A stretch of 64,000 nt of DNA from Penicillium oxalicum (GCF_001723175.1 NC_064654.1:2852001-2916000); one strand, 5' to 3'; shown: positions 1 to 13,725, numbered from the stretch's first letter. Made by a program: numbers and translations. Notes: generated by a model not told the origin, from the sequence alone.

Positions 1-3000
1 GAGCCGCCCGTCAGACCCTTGACGTCTGACTTGGGCGCTAGGAGAGGCTTACGCGATGCGTGCTAACCCCAGTCGTACTAAGTACTCAGCCCCAGACAGG
101 GTAGTATGGTATGTAAGAGACGACTAAGAGTTCGGCAAGGTTAGTGCATGAGCACATCCAGTCCATGGGCTCCATACAGACTTGCATCGGTGCACAACGG
201 AATGCTCCAGTCCCAACACAGATGATGACGAGGCCCTGTGGACTATTCCCGGTGACTTACAACTACTGTAATGAGTAAATTACCCAGAGTCACTACAAGA
301 GGACTGATTACTGTCGTGGGCACAATGGCAGCAAGGAGAGAAGATTAATATCACCAGTCATCTCCGATCGGTTAGGAGGGGCATGTACTAGTGCTATCAC
401 TTCTGAACGACTCGCCGCCGCTTGTACTGTGGGAAACTTCCGGTTGAACGTGCCATGCGCTTGTCATCCCATCGCAAAGCCCAAAGAGCCAGGCAATAAA
501 TCCGACCCCCTCTGGAAGGTGGATGTCACCCAGCTTTTCCATCAGAGTACCCAATCAATCATCATGACCAAGCTGGCTTTCTCGTTAGATGCTTGGATTC
601 TCTTCTTTTATCTCCCTTGTATTGATCGAATTCTTCCGATGCAGATCACCGCGAATCGGGTAAACGCCTCTTTCGTGACCCTTGAAACACAAAGAAAAAA
701 AAAAACGAAAAACATTCCAATCCGGAGACGTTCCGCTCTAAATAGGTCAAGGGCTACCCTTTATACCGTAGATTTCTGTTTGAAACAACTACTTCACATA
801 AGGTTCCTCTTCCGAGTTACCTAAGGAGGGGGGGCCTACCTGAAGCGCCCATGTACCCTCGAATCTACAGTCGTCTTCCCATCCAACACCGGAATGAACG
901 TGATGAATAAACTCAGTCTGGCCCGTATATGCAGGCTAGTCACGCCTTTTACAGAATCTCCAACAGCGATTTTTTTTTTCAAATCCCTTTCCTATGAATC
1001 CCCGGGCGTGGTATGTGGTATGATCGGCAGGTATATTAGAAGTAGTTGAGTACTGGAGGCACTTCCCACCGGTGATGATACGCTGAGTAATAATGTCTGT
1101 GGGAAACGTAGACACGTAGCCAACCAGACGATCTTTTCCCCTTGATATGAAATCCTTGGCCGGAGTAGGTACCGGGCTGTCACCACCTATCACTGTATCC
1201 GTCAATCTGGTCACATACTTTTGCACTCTTGGTCCTACTAGGGGCTATGCAGCCAAGAGACCATAAATAATCTCGATTTGTTGTCATGTGAAAAAGGAAT
1301 TATCGGGTGGTTCCCGCTACTATGAACAATCTTGTTAGCGGTTCAGTCTTTACTCCTCTTACTACCTGGAGGATAGAGTTTCACCCTCTTTGCCGATTCC
1401 ATACATGACAGGGGCTTGGATGCAAACCTACATATCACCTTAGCTCTAGAGAACCTCCCACTACGCTGACTGCACGGACGCACACGATAAAAAAATGCTG
1501 GAGAAGTACTTCGAAGCCCCACCCGCCTCCCCCCCCCCAAGCATTTACAATTTACTTTCTCAAGACAAGAACAAGCCTCGGCCAGTTTGAGCTCGTCATT
1601 GACTCGAGCTAGCTCGTATCACCCTTTCAGGTGGGCCGTGCAGATGAGCAGTTGACGATTGGTAACTAAATACCTTACTGGGACAATGGAGGTACAAAGC
1701 TCTACTTACTGCTACCTAGTATACATGTGTACCTTGGTCTCGCATCTACACCTCCAGCACATAGATGATGATGTAGAGTGTATACTGCGGGCAGTATGAC
1801 TACCGAATGATGTATGTACTATCATTCAATATGCACGAAATCATCCATGTCTTTTCACATGCAATTTATCTTGAATGTAAACTAGCGTTTTTCGACCCCC
1901 GTAGAACCCCTCCTCAACCATAGGTACTAGGTACCAACTGGATTCCTACCCCAAACCCCCACAAGGAGATCAATTTGATCGGTACCCTTGACCCAGATAG
2001 TCAGCCCATTGAAACGTTAAACTCAATCATATTAGATGAGCCCAATCTTACCAGGTAGACATATCCATGAAACCCCCTCTAACTTTTTCGGTGCATGGAG
2101 GACCCTGGAACTGCTCACCACCATACTTCTTTCTGCATAAACCCAATACGGACACATATAGTAAACAGGAAAGAGAAAGGGAAGAAAAGAGAACCTGCAA
2201 GGAGAGAGACTGAGAGTTTAACGACAAAAGCCATTCGGAAATTACAAGCCTTGCAATTTGTTTTTTTTTCTCATCTCCTACCACCCCCAACAGTATGTCA
2301 CTATGTACATCTCGGGTTGTAACCTTACTCTTCGTTACTAGGTGACTTTGCTGCGCCGATGATTGTCCGATCCCATCCTCGGCGCGAGTCAACCACACCA
2401 TAAATAGAATAGCTCGGATTCTGTCGGCGGAGGTTCTCCACAGTTCTGCGTTTTGGATTTCTAGCTGCGAATAGGTAAGTAGGTCGGTTTGTTCACGGGG
2501 CTGGGGTTGGGGAAACTTCCATTCTCATGTGCAGTACTAAGTACCGACGAGGTAGTCCCTTATGGGCCGTAACCCTCCCCCAAGGTGATGTGATGCGCTG
2601 GAAAGTCCAGACCTGGGATGCAGAAGAGGTGTAGATGCCGTGTCCGTGCGATTGAGGTTGTATCTATTAATTGCTCGTACTGGATTAATGCGCCTTTACG
2701 ATTGGGTATTTGGTGAACTGGACTGTTGTGGGTGTCGTGGCCACTACTTTGATCTGGAAGGGGATCTGATTACAGTCAGGTAGCACTTGAACAATGGACT
2801 GATAGTATACTCCTGCTATTCCAGATACTGTGGTTTCTCCGTCCTAGGAGGCGGGGGAGCAACGGATTCCAAACCGCTACATCAAGTCGCCAGCAAATTC
2901 AGATTCAATTCATTTGGCATGGAACATGGCATCCTGGTTTTGAAGAAAAGGGGGTTGGGGGGCATAAATCTCAAGATTCATGGGTGAGCCAAGCCCTCAA

Positions 3001-3076
3001 GTTCATTTGATCACTCTTGAACCCATCTAGCCCCCCATCTGTGGAACACCGCTTCGAGATCCCATGTCCAGGCATC
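1..3076. other. Gene-free left flank
   Basis: I see no coding region here. Open frames are short, lack recognisable domains and do not join through plausible introns. The stretch has mixed composition with small C and G runs. It reads as intergenic sequence beyond the 3' end of the oxidoreductase gene. Confidence 0.6.
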
Positions 3077-4587
3077 TTAAGCCACCTTGCAGATCAATTT
3101 CCCCTTGGTCTTGTTACTCTCCAACAACTGGTGCGCCTGCACAATCTCCTCAAAGGAAAAGACCTTCTCTACAAACACCTTGAACGACCCATCGCAAAAC
3201 TTGGGTAACGCATGTTCCACCAACGTATCCCGCAACTTGCCCTGATACTCCTCATCCCGACTGCGCAGGGTGCTTCCCTCCAAACGCACCCGCTTAAACA
3301 ACAACGGGGCCATGTTGACGCCGTCAGGCAACTTGGCGCCTCCCATAACTCCCAACACCACAACGCGACCATCCCGCGCCGCGGTGTTCAGGTTACCCTG
3401 GAAGTAAGGCGCGCCGATGAAATCCACAATGACGTTCACTCCCGACCGCCGGTCAGCTTTTGGATCTCACTGGCCCAATCCTCGGTGTTGTAATTGAAGG
3501 CTTTGGTTACGCCGAGCTCTTTTTCAAGGAAGTCGATTTTTTCTTGGGAGCCTGCAGTGGCGTAGATGGCGGAGGCACCTTCGGCCTTGGCGAGTTGGAT
3601 GCCGGAGATGGAGACGGAAGAGGCACCGGCGTGCCAGAGGACGGACTGGCCCTTTTTGAATTCACCAATCAGGAATAAAGCCTGGGTTGCGGTGATCCAG
3701 GTCTGGAAAAGGGCGAAAAGAAGAAAAGAAAAGACACACGGTCAGTCATCTTGATGCCTTCTGGTATGGAATCCTCAAAGGGTCCTGGTCCAAGCCCAAA
3801 AAAAGACCAGACTGGAATAAGATTGCTCGTCAGCCTCTGGAGAAGATGGACTCACCTCCGGTACACCAGCAGCTTCTTCCCATGAGAGTTGGCTGGGCTT
3901 GTGGACCAGCATCTTCGTAGAGACGACAATATATTCAGCATAGGCGCCTGTACATCCATCCCATTACGAAATTAGTCCCGTTCATTAGATTCGTCACTCA
4001 AATACTCTCCCTCGAGCCCTCCCCCCTTTCCTTTCAGAAAGAACGATCAACTTACCACCATACGCCAATCCAAACACTTCATCACCACGCTTAAAATCCC
4101 CGGAGGCCTCGGCATTGTCGCCGAAACTCTCAATCACACCGCTAAACTCGACACCCATTGTCTCCGGTGCCTGAGGAGGCAGAGGGTACTGGCCCTCACG
4201 CTGCAGGAGATCCATACGGTTCAATCCAAAGGCGTGGATCTTGACGAGTGCCTGGCCTGATGCCGGAACGGGCTTCTCGACATCAACCACGTGCATGGCT
4301 TCGGCGGGGCCTTTGCCGCCCTTGATAGCTGGTTCATGTCAGTTTGAAAATTTCCAATGCTATGCTGTTCCCGTCCTCCTTCTTTCTCATCTTCAAAATC
4401 CCACGAAAAGCACCATTTGGCTGCTCTTGTGAAGCGGAAGCCCTGGTGGAAGTGTAGTGAGGGGACACGATCCGATGCGATGCGGCGCGACCGGGAATGA
4501 TGTAACATGCGGGGCAGAGCGGCCGAGGATGACAGGACGGATTGGACTGAGAGTCGACATACCGATTGCACGCATTGTAGTTGGCAT
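3077..4587 (-). CDS. PIG3-like NAD(P)H quinone oxidoreductase, frameshifted
   Basis: This is a zeta-crystallin/PIG3-type quinone oxidoreductase of the medium-chain dehydrogenase/reductase superfamily, expected to reduce quinones with NADPH in the cytosol. Four exons fit: 4587-4563, 4328-4056, 3947-3856 and 3702-3077, all with GT-AG introns. The N-terminal half shows the GroES-like fold (FGLNRMDLLQREGQYP; then MGVEFSGVI). The Rossmann region follows (HAGASSVSISGIQLA, near residue 155), then IVDFIGAPYFQ and a C-terminal TKGKLICKV typical of the family. I see no zinc-ligand set. The frame breaks near residue 218: after LTGGRE a TGA appears at about 3438, while the conserved continuation is in another frame. 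One extra C in the CCC run at 3441-3443 (G on the coding strand) restores a 338-residue protein. The start could also be the ATG at 4575 (MRAIG). Identity is sure; whether the gene is truly broken is not. Confidence 0.85.
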
Positions 4588-5648
4588 TGTGATTGCAAGT
4601 CGAAGATGTGAAAAGTCAACAGGTTCTTATTCTTGGGGTTCTTCCTCTGAGGTATCTGAAAATATAAGCAACGAGTTCTCCTTTGGGAATGGGAAGGTGG
4701 AAAAGTCGGAACGGGTCGGTGGGTAGTTGGGTCCGCCGAGTGGCTCACGACTCACTTGGAGTGACCAAAGCCTCGAAAAGCTTGATGTGTACACTGCAGA
4801 CTGCAGGGGCAAGTGATAAAAAGCTTGAGATGAGTTAAAAGTGGAAGGATCGCGTCATGGTGGTGTCCCTTACAAATGACCACCCGCCTATGATGATTCT
4901 CCCGCAACCTTCACCATCAGGCGGCATCCATCATGGCCCATCTCCATCATCCTCGGGCCGTCATCATGCTGAATTTGTCAGCACCTTGAAGCTCAGGTCG
5001 GCCCACTCTCGGCTTGGACGGTTATCCTCCATGATCCACACGTCCCACTGAGGGGACTGATGGACTGCATCGGCCAACATGAGGCTGGAATCCAAGAACA
5101 CCTGCGTGACCCCTTTCTTTCACTTGGAAAAATCAAAAAGTCCAACCAGGCTATGTGAGTGAATGTGCTGGTTTGACGGCTCTGATATTGACATAGTGGT
5201 ACCACGGGCGCGAGTCGCTGGATTGGGTCAGTCGGCGCAATTCTGTTCGACATCACCCTGAGCCGAGGTACCCTCCTTCGACGGGGCCGCCGCAGTTCGA
5301 GCACAGCCTGGCGTCAGTGAATGTGCATTTAGGTAGTTCATAGCAGACTGGTAGAAAGGTGATCAACAGAGAGAGTGACGAGCAAAGAAGCCGAGTGCAT
5401 GTAGCCTTTCACATCAACAATGTCAAACGTGAGCTGCGACAAACGATACGGAGACACTCGTCGCGACCGTAGACACGATCTTCAATAAAATGGTACATCT
5501 CACACTTCAACCCACAATCTCATTCCGGGGAAGGGGGGCCATTGCATACAACTACAGTCAAAAAAAAGGTCCAATCCGTCCACAGGACCGAGGGATGAAA
5601 CAAGATACACATGCATTAGCTATCATACAGATCCATTCGATGCGGCGC
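4588..5648. other. Intergenic, oxidoreductase promoter and snt2 3' flank
   Basis: About 1.06 kb between the start codon of the oxidoreductase gene and the end of snt2, both on the minus strand. It should hold the oxidoreductase promoter and the snt2 3' UTR. I recognise no further gene or clear core-promoter element. Confidence 0.5.
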
Positions 5649-8600
5649 TCAAAAACACGTCAAACTTTGGGGAATGGACAACCAATTAGGAAAGCAGATT
5701 TTGAGGGACGGGCTTGCACTCGCTCCCGAGCTCGCGGCACTCGTCCCGGCGACACCGGAATGCCGTTGCGTGCTGGAGTTCCGGCCGAGAAGACTGGCGA
5801 AGGATGTCGAGGGATCGGCTCGCATGGGAGGAGTTGGGCCACGTGGATCGAGCCGGGCGTGAGTGGATGGTGGTGAATGAGAGGGAGCACTCATGTCACG
5901 CTCGACGGTTGAGAAGAGGCGTGGGGGCAGGCCTCCATTGAGCGCACTCAGAGACGTCTGCGGAGAACGGCTGATCGCCGCTTGCGCCATGGGTGGCGAT
6001 GCGGAAGCAGGATAAGCCCGCGGCGCGTGAGAGAGATGTGGCGACCGGGCGGAGATGGGAGCATAGGGGCTCTGATGCACACCGTACGTCGGAGCCGGAG
6101 GGGGTGGAGGGGGTGGTCCGGTGCCAAAGGGCGAGGGAGGATGAGCCGGTGGGTAGCCTCCGAGGTGATGGGGAGGCGGAGGCGGAGGAGGTCCGGATGG
6201 GTAGGGAGAGGGTGAGATGCCATTGCGCATATCTGGACTGCGACCCGAACGTTGATCATACCCCGGGTACCCGGGGAGACCATTGTGTGGATGAGCCGGG
6301 GGGAGAGGCCGTCCAAGCACGCTGGTTGGCGCCGGTGGCGGGGGCGGATGTGAGTGGGAGTGTGGCGCAAAGGTATGGCCAAGTGCAGGGCCATGGCTGG
6401 CATTGGGAACGTGGCCGTTGTGAGTCGGTGTCATACGCGGCGCAGGGAACATCGGTGGGCGCTGGGTTGGATAGGGAGAGAGTCGAGGCTCGGGAGCAGG
6501 CTCGGGGACCGGTGGATGTTTTGTATGACACTTGTGGCATTCGACAGCCGTCTCTACCAGATCTCCATTGCTCTGCGCATAAGGATGGAGACGGGGGGAA
6601 GGGAACAAAGACCCGTCGGGATTGATCGCAGCTCCGTTAGGCGCCAAGGAAGGGCGTGAATCGCCGCGTCGGGTCGTCGGCCACCATTTCGGGCTACTTT
6701 CAGTCGCGCATCGAACGCACTTTCGATTCGTAGACATGCGCGGCGCGGCCTTGGGGGCGGGCGCCTTGTCTTCCGTGTCGATATCCATCTCGTCTGCAGT
6801 GTCGTCGGCGACAGGTCTGGGGCGAGAATGCTCCTTGGATCCAGCACCGATGCCCGTCGCAGTAGACGTGCGTCGATGCGCGGCCCCGTTGCTGTGATGG
6901 GCCGGGGGCATGACCGACTGCTGCACATAGGCTGCTTTCCGAGATGTTCCAGTCAAGGTCAGGTCAGCTTGCTTGTAGGTTCGCGCAAACAGCTGGAGTA
7001 CATTGAGACCGTCAGTCTCGGTCGATTCGCCAATTCCATGCACGCCACTCGTGACAGGGTGACTTGGACAGTAAATCACGGGCGTGAGGACACCGTGCTC
7101 CGTGCCCAGACGGACAGTCTGGACATGGTCTTTGCGAGCCCCCTTTGCTGGCGCCACCTCGAATCCCAGACGATACTTTGCTTGGACCGCGCAGCCAACG
7201 TGAACGTGCTCATTGCATCCAGCCAAATGGCAAGGCACGCAAGCCCCCTTGGAAGATTTGCAGATCTTGCATTCCTGGCGCCACCTCTCCTTCGCGATGG
7301 ACCCAAATCCCTCGGCGGGTTCCAACTCGTTCGCATCCCCGAACTTGATTTCGGGCGTCCACAGGGAACAGGCGACGTGAGCCCAGTTGTTTCCTGCAGT
7401 CCGTTTGAGTGGCTCCCGGGGCCCGATTGGCTTGCCCACGGCTTCTTGCCGCTGGCGATAGAGCTTCCCGGCTTCAATGACCATCTCCTTTTCGAGGCGC
7501 TCTTTTTCCTTGTCACGATCGGACTTCTTGCGACTAGTGTTCTTTGTTGTCTCCATCAGCTCGTGCTCGGTATGGATAACGGGGCACAGGACACATTCGT
7601 AGTTGGTGGAGATGGAAGGACTGCGGTCGTTTGCGCACATGTCGCAAAGCCACTTGCTTCCGGCTCGGAATGACGGTATGCCGTAGCAGCTGCGGTGGAC
7701 AGTCAAGCGGCAATCGCGACAAGAGATGTGCTCATCGCCAGCAGGCTCGATTTGGTCGCAAATAGCGCAAGGAAGAGTTTTGGCGCGGGGCGGGTCGGGG
7801 ATCAACGGAGGCGTTTCGGGAACAGGCTTCTCGATAGTCGGCACCTTCTCCTTCTTTTTGGGCATGGGCTCCACGGAGGTGGCGGCCGACGTGGTGGCGC
7901 TCGGGACTTCTGCGCGCGGCTTCTTCTTGTCCTGCTTGCTTTCTTGGTGCAGGTGAGGGTTGAGGTCGACCGGGATGCCGATCGACGAGGCGGTCGTGGC
8001 GGTCAGGCTGTTGATCGTGAAGGGGGTCTCGGTCGCGACGATGATCTGGGCCAGCAACTCTTCATCGATTCGCCGTCTCCAAGACTTGTTCCCGCTCGCT
8101 GCAATTCTCTTGCCGATTTCATCAATGTCCTCGTATTGGATGGCATATTTCCGCCAGAGCAGCGCGCAGCGAAGGCACAGACAGACCGTGAGCAGGGGGC
8201 CCTTGTCTTTCTTGGCGGTAGGGTCTGACGGTACCGTCGTGCCGGGCGGGACCAGCGGTGCCCGGCGCCATTGTCGAGATGAGCGCGTCGAACAGAATTT
8301 GCACTGGAACCCACGTTTCAACATGGCTGCTTTCTCGTTGTCGAAGGCGGAATCGTCATGGTCATCGGCCACATCGTCAAGCAGCTTCGAAGCTGCGACG
8401 CTCTGTCGACGAACCTCCTTCTTGCCTCGCCGTCCCTCGTAGTTGCCCCAGACCTGCCGACCCCGGGGAGTCTTCTTCCACATGTAGTAGAAACGAACAG
8501 CGCGATAGACATCGGCTTTGGTGACATCGCCCGCCTTGACGTGCTTGGCGATGTTGCGCCATTCGGAACCATACTTGGCCACGCCTTGCTCGAAGAGCTT

Positions 8601-10717
8601 GAGTTCTTCGGGTTTGTAGTGGGGTTCTTTCAAGTCCTTGACACGGTCGACCTTTTTCAATTTGGCCAGAGCCGAGTCCGCATTGAACCGTTCCGAGTAC
8701 AGCAAGGCAAGAGCCTTATCCAGGAAATTGGTAGAGTACGATTCCACACCCAGGGAGGGGGCCAATTCCTTGGCGCGTTTCATGTAGTCGTCGATAAAGG
8801 CCTCCCTGTCGGCAGGGCTGAGATCGGAACCCGGGGCATCGTCGTCGCCACGGGTGGGCAGCTGGTCCGCCGTGGGCATTTTGAAGAGCAACTCCGCCGT
8901 CCGCCCCTGCTTGTCGTTGGGGAGGGTGACGGGCTCATCCTCTCCACGTTCAATGTAGCCCGGGGGTTTGTCCTGCACCCAGTCCGGCCGCTTCGCCTTC
9001 CCGTTCTTGGCCTCGCCAGACTTTGGAGGGGCCTTGGATCCACCGGACTGTCTCGGGGCCTTGCGTTTCCCCTCCTGGCTCTTCTTGACGTATTCCACGC
9101 GGCGTCCGGGCCAGGGGTTGACAACCGCTTGGTGCCGCGGTCCGAGGCGAGAGCTGGCACGCGGGTAGATTCGATCGTCATAATCGAGGGCGTCCTCGAG
9201 CTCACAATGCATGCCCAAATACCGGTACGGCCACATTCGTGCCTGGGCCATTTGCTCTGCCGTCTCGGGTTGGGGCATCGAGTCGTCGCTCTCATCGGGC
9301 GTGCCGTCGGAGAGGCCATCGACGAGTCCGTTCGCGCCATGGTCTTCCTCTTCCTCCTCCATGATCTCGTCCTCACCGTCCCCCCGGCCACCGCCAATCA
9401 TGGGCGTGCTGCGCGCTTTCAGTTTTCGATCCTGGTCCCGGCTGCAGGGGCCACACGCCCACCCGAAGCCGCGAGAGGGTTTTTTCTGCATCGCTGGGCG
9501 CACACAGCGCAGATGCCAGGTGTAGCCACACTCTGCACAATCCACGGAATCTGCCGCCGCCGCAAACACCCGACATCGTTTGCACGTTTTGACCGCGCTC
9601 GTCAGGTCCTTGCCCTTGCCCATCTCCACCAGGATAAACTTCCAGCGGTCATCGAGGACCCGCTTGACTTTGGGCGGCACGTTGAGCACCTCGGTGGTCG
9701 GGATAACGTCGTACATGCGGTGGATGTATCGATCGAACATCTTGTCGTACCAGAACGCATTCCGCGTCTTCTTGTATGCGCCCAGGTCCTCAATTTCCGA
9801 GAGGTGGCGAATCTCACATTTCCCACGCAAGGAAGAGAGCGGGCAGATGTCGGAGTGCATGGAGGCGTACACCAGCCGCGTGTCTGCACTGTGGCGCTGG
9901 ATGTCGCGAGGTCGGTAATACCAGTTGACTCGCAGTGCTTCAATGACACCGGAGTCTTTGGTCTTGGATGGCAAGAATTCCATGATTCGAGCCAGGTAGT
10001 ACGGCTCCCCGGGAGGCTCGCAGATCAAATAGACGTGGTCTAGTAGAAATAGTCAGCTCCTGCGCATCCATCTATCTTTTACAGTAGGCTCGTTGCCATG
10101 GGAAGTAAAAACAAAGTGAGAGTGAGAAAAGACCCGAGGCAAACACAGATGTAAGACTCACCGTTCACAGCCAGCGTGGTGCCGTCGTCAGACGTGATCT
10201 GACCATCGATGAGGTGAGGGCCGGTGGTCTCAAAACTCATCATGTTGGTGAAATGGACACTATCTGACCCACCAGGCGCGGCCGTGAAGACCTTCTTGGC
10301 CGGAGGAGCCTGGATAGCGGCAGCAGCGCTGGGTGTGCTGGCTGGCTGCTTGCGTTTGCGCGCTGAACTGGTCCGAGTGGCATCCTCGGGGCGCGCAGAG
10401 AAGGAGGAGGTCCCTGGGATGGACTCTTTGGGTGCTGCCGGGGTCGCGCCATTGGTCATGGGTTTCCGGGGCTGCACCGGCGAGGACTTCTCACTGTCGG
10501 ACTTGGAACTGGTGGACGCGGTGTTGATGGGGGGTACACCCGCATTGGACTTGTTGCTGGGCTTGGCGGGTGCCGCATCGAAATCCATTTCCAGGTCCCG
10601 GTCCTCTGCATAATTGGGGCGAGGAGCATTGCGCCCTCGCGAACGAGTGCCATACGGAGCGGCGGCGGAGGCGTTGGCCGGGTCGGCCACAGCCTCCGGA
10701 GAGTTGCTGGTGGTCAT
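5649..10717 (-). CDS. snt2: Snt2-type BAH/PHD/SANT chromatin reader
   Basis: Large nuclear chromatin protein of the Snt2 family. In yeast Snt2 works with Ecm5 and Rpd3; in Aspergillus SntB is part of the KdmB-EcoA-RpdA-SntB complex that influences secondary metabolism and development. There are two exons, 10717-10162 and 10039-5649, with intron donor GTGAGT. As read it is about 1648 residues. Domains in order: BAH (about 150-310); PHD (CKRC to CGPC, about 338-385); a basic/acidic linker; ELM2-like plus SANT (about 600-710, with VRFYYMWKKT); a GATA-like C4 finger (CKFC...CLRC, about 765-811); PHD2 and extended PHD (CAIC about 943, NWAHVACSLW, C-terminal YCPSH, to about 1179); a second GATA-like pair (CVRC...CHKC, about 1293-1357); and a Pro/His/Ser-rich tail. 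The extreme C terminus may be frameshifted. One more A in the A4 run (plus-strand T4 at 5699-5702) would give ...SPSLKNLLS with a stop at 5686. Confidence 0.93.
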
Positions 10718-10739
10718 TGGGTACCAGCCTTAGTCATCC

Positions 10740-12120
10740 ACAGCAGGGTGCTCTCAGTGAGGGAGGTTGCTGATGGATGGAGGGAAACAATGCTTGGCCA
10801 GCAAGCGGTGTGGGAGGAGCGTGACTGCCTGGAGTGGTTAGAAAGGAGCGTGCGACAGTTTAGGAGACAGGACCGACGTAAAGGGTCACGAGGTTGAGGG
10901 GGGAAGGGAAATTAGAGAAGAATGAGTGATGGGTGGACGATAACGAGACGGTGGAGAGAGGAAAGGGTAAAGAAGGGACAAACACGCTATCAGACGTGGC
11001 GCGGATGCATGGACGTGGATGGTGCGGGAGGTATGTGGAAGTGTGGAAATGTGGGAACACTAAAAAGAACGGGGACTGGGATTGGGAGTTTGAGGGGGGC
11101 GAAAATCTCAAAAACGGCGGCGGGACAGGAAAATCAAATCAGAGGGTCTGGCGGAAAGGGACCACCAGATGGCCGGGACCAGAGTTGGACGAAGTCAAAG
11201 CAGATCGAACAGGGGACCAGGTCGGGGGGAATGTGATAGCACGAGAGGCCAGCAAAGGGACGATACAGACGAGGGAAAGGCAATGCGCCGAACAGACAAA
11301 GCAGCAAGTGGACCATGTCAGATCGGATGCACCGCAGGGGTTCTGCTTTCCATATTGAAAAACACTGGCCGTGGAGCGGATGGGGAGGAATCAGTGGTAG
11401 CGCGACATGGCCAGGCCTCGTCCAGGTGAAAAGGTCATAAAAGGATAAAATGAACGGTGCACAGACTGGCCCAGGAACGGACGACTCATGGAGATTACCA
11501 ACGAATCAGACCGATGCCAGAGGAGAAGGGCAGAACGATCGTGGCCAGGAGACAGATGGGTGATCGCGTGCACTAGGAAAGGGCAGGATGGGAGCACAAG
11601 GGTGATGGAGGGAATTTGGGGAAATTTCATGGAGAATCACCAAGACTCATAAAAGACGACCAGTATGCAGCGGGCAGATGAGAGAGGGTGCAACATGGTG
11701 TAGAAATCCACATCACGCCAGCCCATGAACCACATCCACATTCACCATGACTGGAGGGCGTCAAGATCCAGGCCCGTGGCAGCTTCGGATATTGTGCCCA
11801 GATGAGATGCACAGACATGAAATGACCTCCAAGCACTTAGGGGATCATGAGGGAGGGGGCAAGAGGGAGGTAGGCAAGTAAAGAACCAGCTTCAAAGGAA
11901 ACCAAAAAAAAAAAGAGAAACGAGGCACGTACCAGCAGGTCGATGTCGACTGAGAAGAGAGTGAAAGTGAAGGGTACCGATGGGAGTTGGAAAGAGTGAT
12001 GATGGAGGGGAGTCCAGGAGGAGTGAAGGTGAGAGAATGAAAGATCAACGATGATCTTCAGAAAAGGACCAAATCTGGGTGATGAGTGGATGGGGCAGGT
12101 AGCGTGGAGGAGGGATGGAG
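10740..12120 (-). promoter_or_regulatory. Pyrimidine-rich leader/promoter of snt2
   Basis: For about 1.4 kb upstream of the snt2 start codon the plus strand is strongly purine-rich (many GAGAGG, GGGAAGG and AAAGG stretches). The snt2-sense strand is therefore CT-rich, as in many long 5' leaders and promoters of filamentous fungi. No coding frame is convincing. The exact transcription start cannot be read from the sequence. Confidence 0.4.
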
Positions 12121-12243
12121 TGGAAAGAAGCTCAAGAGGGAAAAGGGTAGGGACGCGAAAGAAAGCAGTGTGGACTGGAATAAGGCAGGCGAGATAAGGA
12201 GGGAGCCTATCTCAAAGAGTCAGAAGTGATATGGTTGGGGAGG

Positions 12244-12278
12244 AGATGCAAGATGCAAGATGCGAGATGCAAGATGGA
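12244..12278. repeat. Heptamer tandem repeat (AGATGCA)5
   Basis: Five head-to-tail copies of a 7-bp unit: three exact AGATGCA, one AGATGCG and a last degenerate AGATGGA. It lies in the purine-rich region upstream of snt2. Confidence 0.9.
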
Positions 12279-13725
12279 TGAGAGGAGAAAAGAATGGGGA
12301 AATTTCCCAAACCCGCACAAGATCCACCGGGCACGAGAATATGTTCGAAAGGGAAAGGGAGAGGAAGGGTTGATGATGGAAAAAGGCGTTGAAGATCCCG
12401 CAAGTGCGCCTAGTCCCGATGGGTTCATATGACGGATCCTGAGTACCAGCAAACTATCGACCAAATGATGAGAACAAAGAACCTCACCCTCCCAGGTCCA
12501 AGGGTCTCCCATTCTGCGAGAAAGAAAAAAAAACAACCACCCCCTTCTCATCAATCTGGATGCCAGGCTTTTACCGTTACCGTATTCACAATCACCCGCG
12601 ATTCCGGGTGACCATCAGATCTAACCGGAGAAGGAAATCAGGCCTTGAATGGAGGCCTGCCGAAGAGAACGAGACAAGCCAATCCATTTTGGGACACAGA
12701 GATGGGTGTCCATCGGGGACTGTGACGGGGAGGCAGCAACAACAATCTCACATTTGTTTGTCTAAACCTATGAACGGGAATTCTGATCAAATTGATGCAA
12801 GACCTTCACATACCTACTCTGCCTACATTTGGGGATGCCTCTCTCAGTACCAACAAAAATTAAGGACCGGACTAACTGACTTCATCCAGTCTCGGGCTGC
12901 TTTTGGCCTTCAGGATCTCAAAAGTCAAGCCAAAGGCTTGTGGGTACACGTGATGGACGAGATCTGTCCGGGCCAATCTATCGATCTGAGCTACCAGATC
13001 TTCCTTCTACGCAAAAATATTCGGAAGGCGACCCATTTCCTTCATACTCACAGTACGACTTCCGATCCGAAGACGAACCTACACGCCCTTTGAAGGCAGA
13101 CCAGGTGGGTGACTGGGTGTAGCTCTGTACAGCTGGAGCCGAGGGGGACCAGCCGTGATGATTACAATATATATTGGTTCCTTGGAATCTTTCGATCAGG
13201 AAGATAATTCTGGACGAATGAGAAAGCCCCGGCTGATGGGTTTGGTTCATCCAATTGGGTCCATGGAATAGCCTGCCCTCCACGGAAGTCGAAAATCGAA
13301 AAGGGAGGACATGGCCATCGTCAGAATCATCACCAGAACCATGCCAATCCACATTGACAAATTTCACTTCAAAACCAGGGGGAGATATACGGCAGTTGAT
13401 TGATATGATTATCAGAGAGGAAAAATGATGGATTGCGGACGGCTTTGAACCCATCGCGGACTGGGAATGCCGTGGCGTCGAAAGGAGGACGCAGAGGTCT
13501 GCAGGTCATTGGATCACCAGTCTTCGTCCTCAGAGAACCAGTGGACTCTCGTAATCGATCATCCGAAAGCGATTTGAAAAAGCAATCTCTCTCCTGGACT
13601 GAAAAGGGAAAACCCAACCACCTTCCACGAGGACATTATCAGACGTGACTTCTGATGTGAGTGTTGTACTGCCCGAGGTCGACTTTGAACTCGCTCTCCT
13701 GGGAGGATTTGGAAGACATGTCATA

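Noticed and set aside
8358..10043. 561-codon open frame on the plus strand opposite snt2
   Set aside because: It is antisense to the conserved BAH-PHD-SANT protein, has no recognisable domain and arises from the GC-biased codon use of snt2.
12560..13093. 177-codon plus-strand frame in the gene-free interval
   Set aside because: Its composition is not protein-like, it has no family resemblance, and its starts and stops fit chance.
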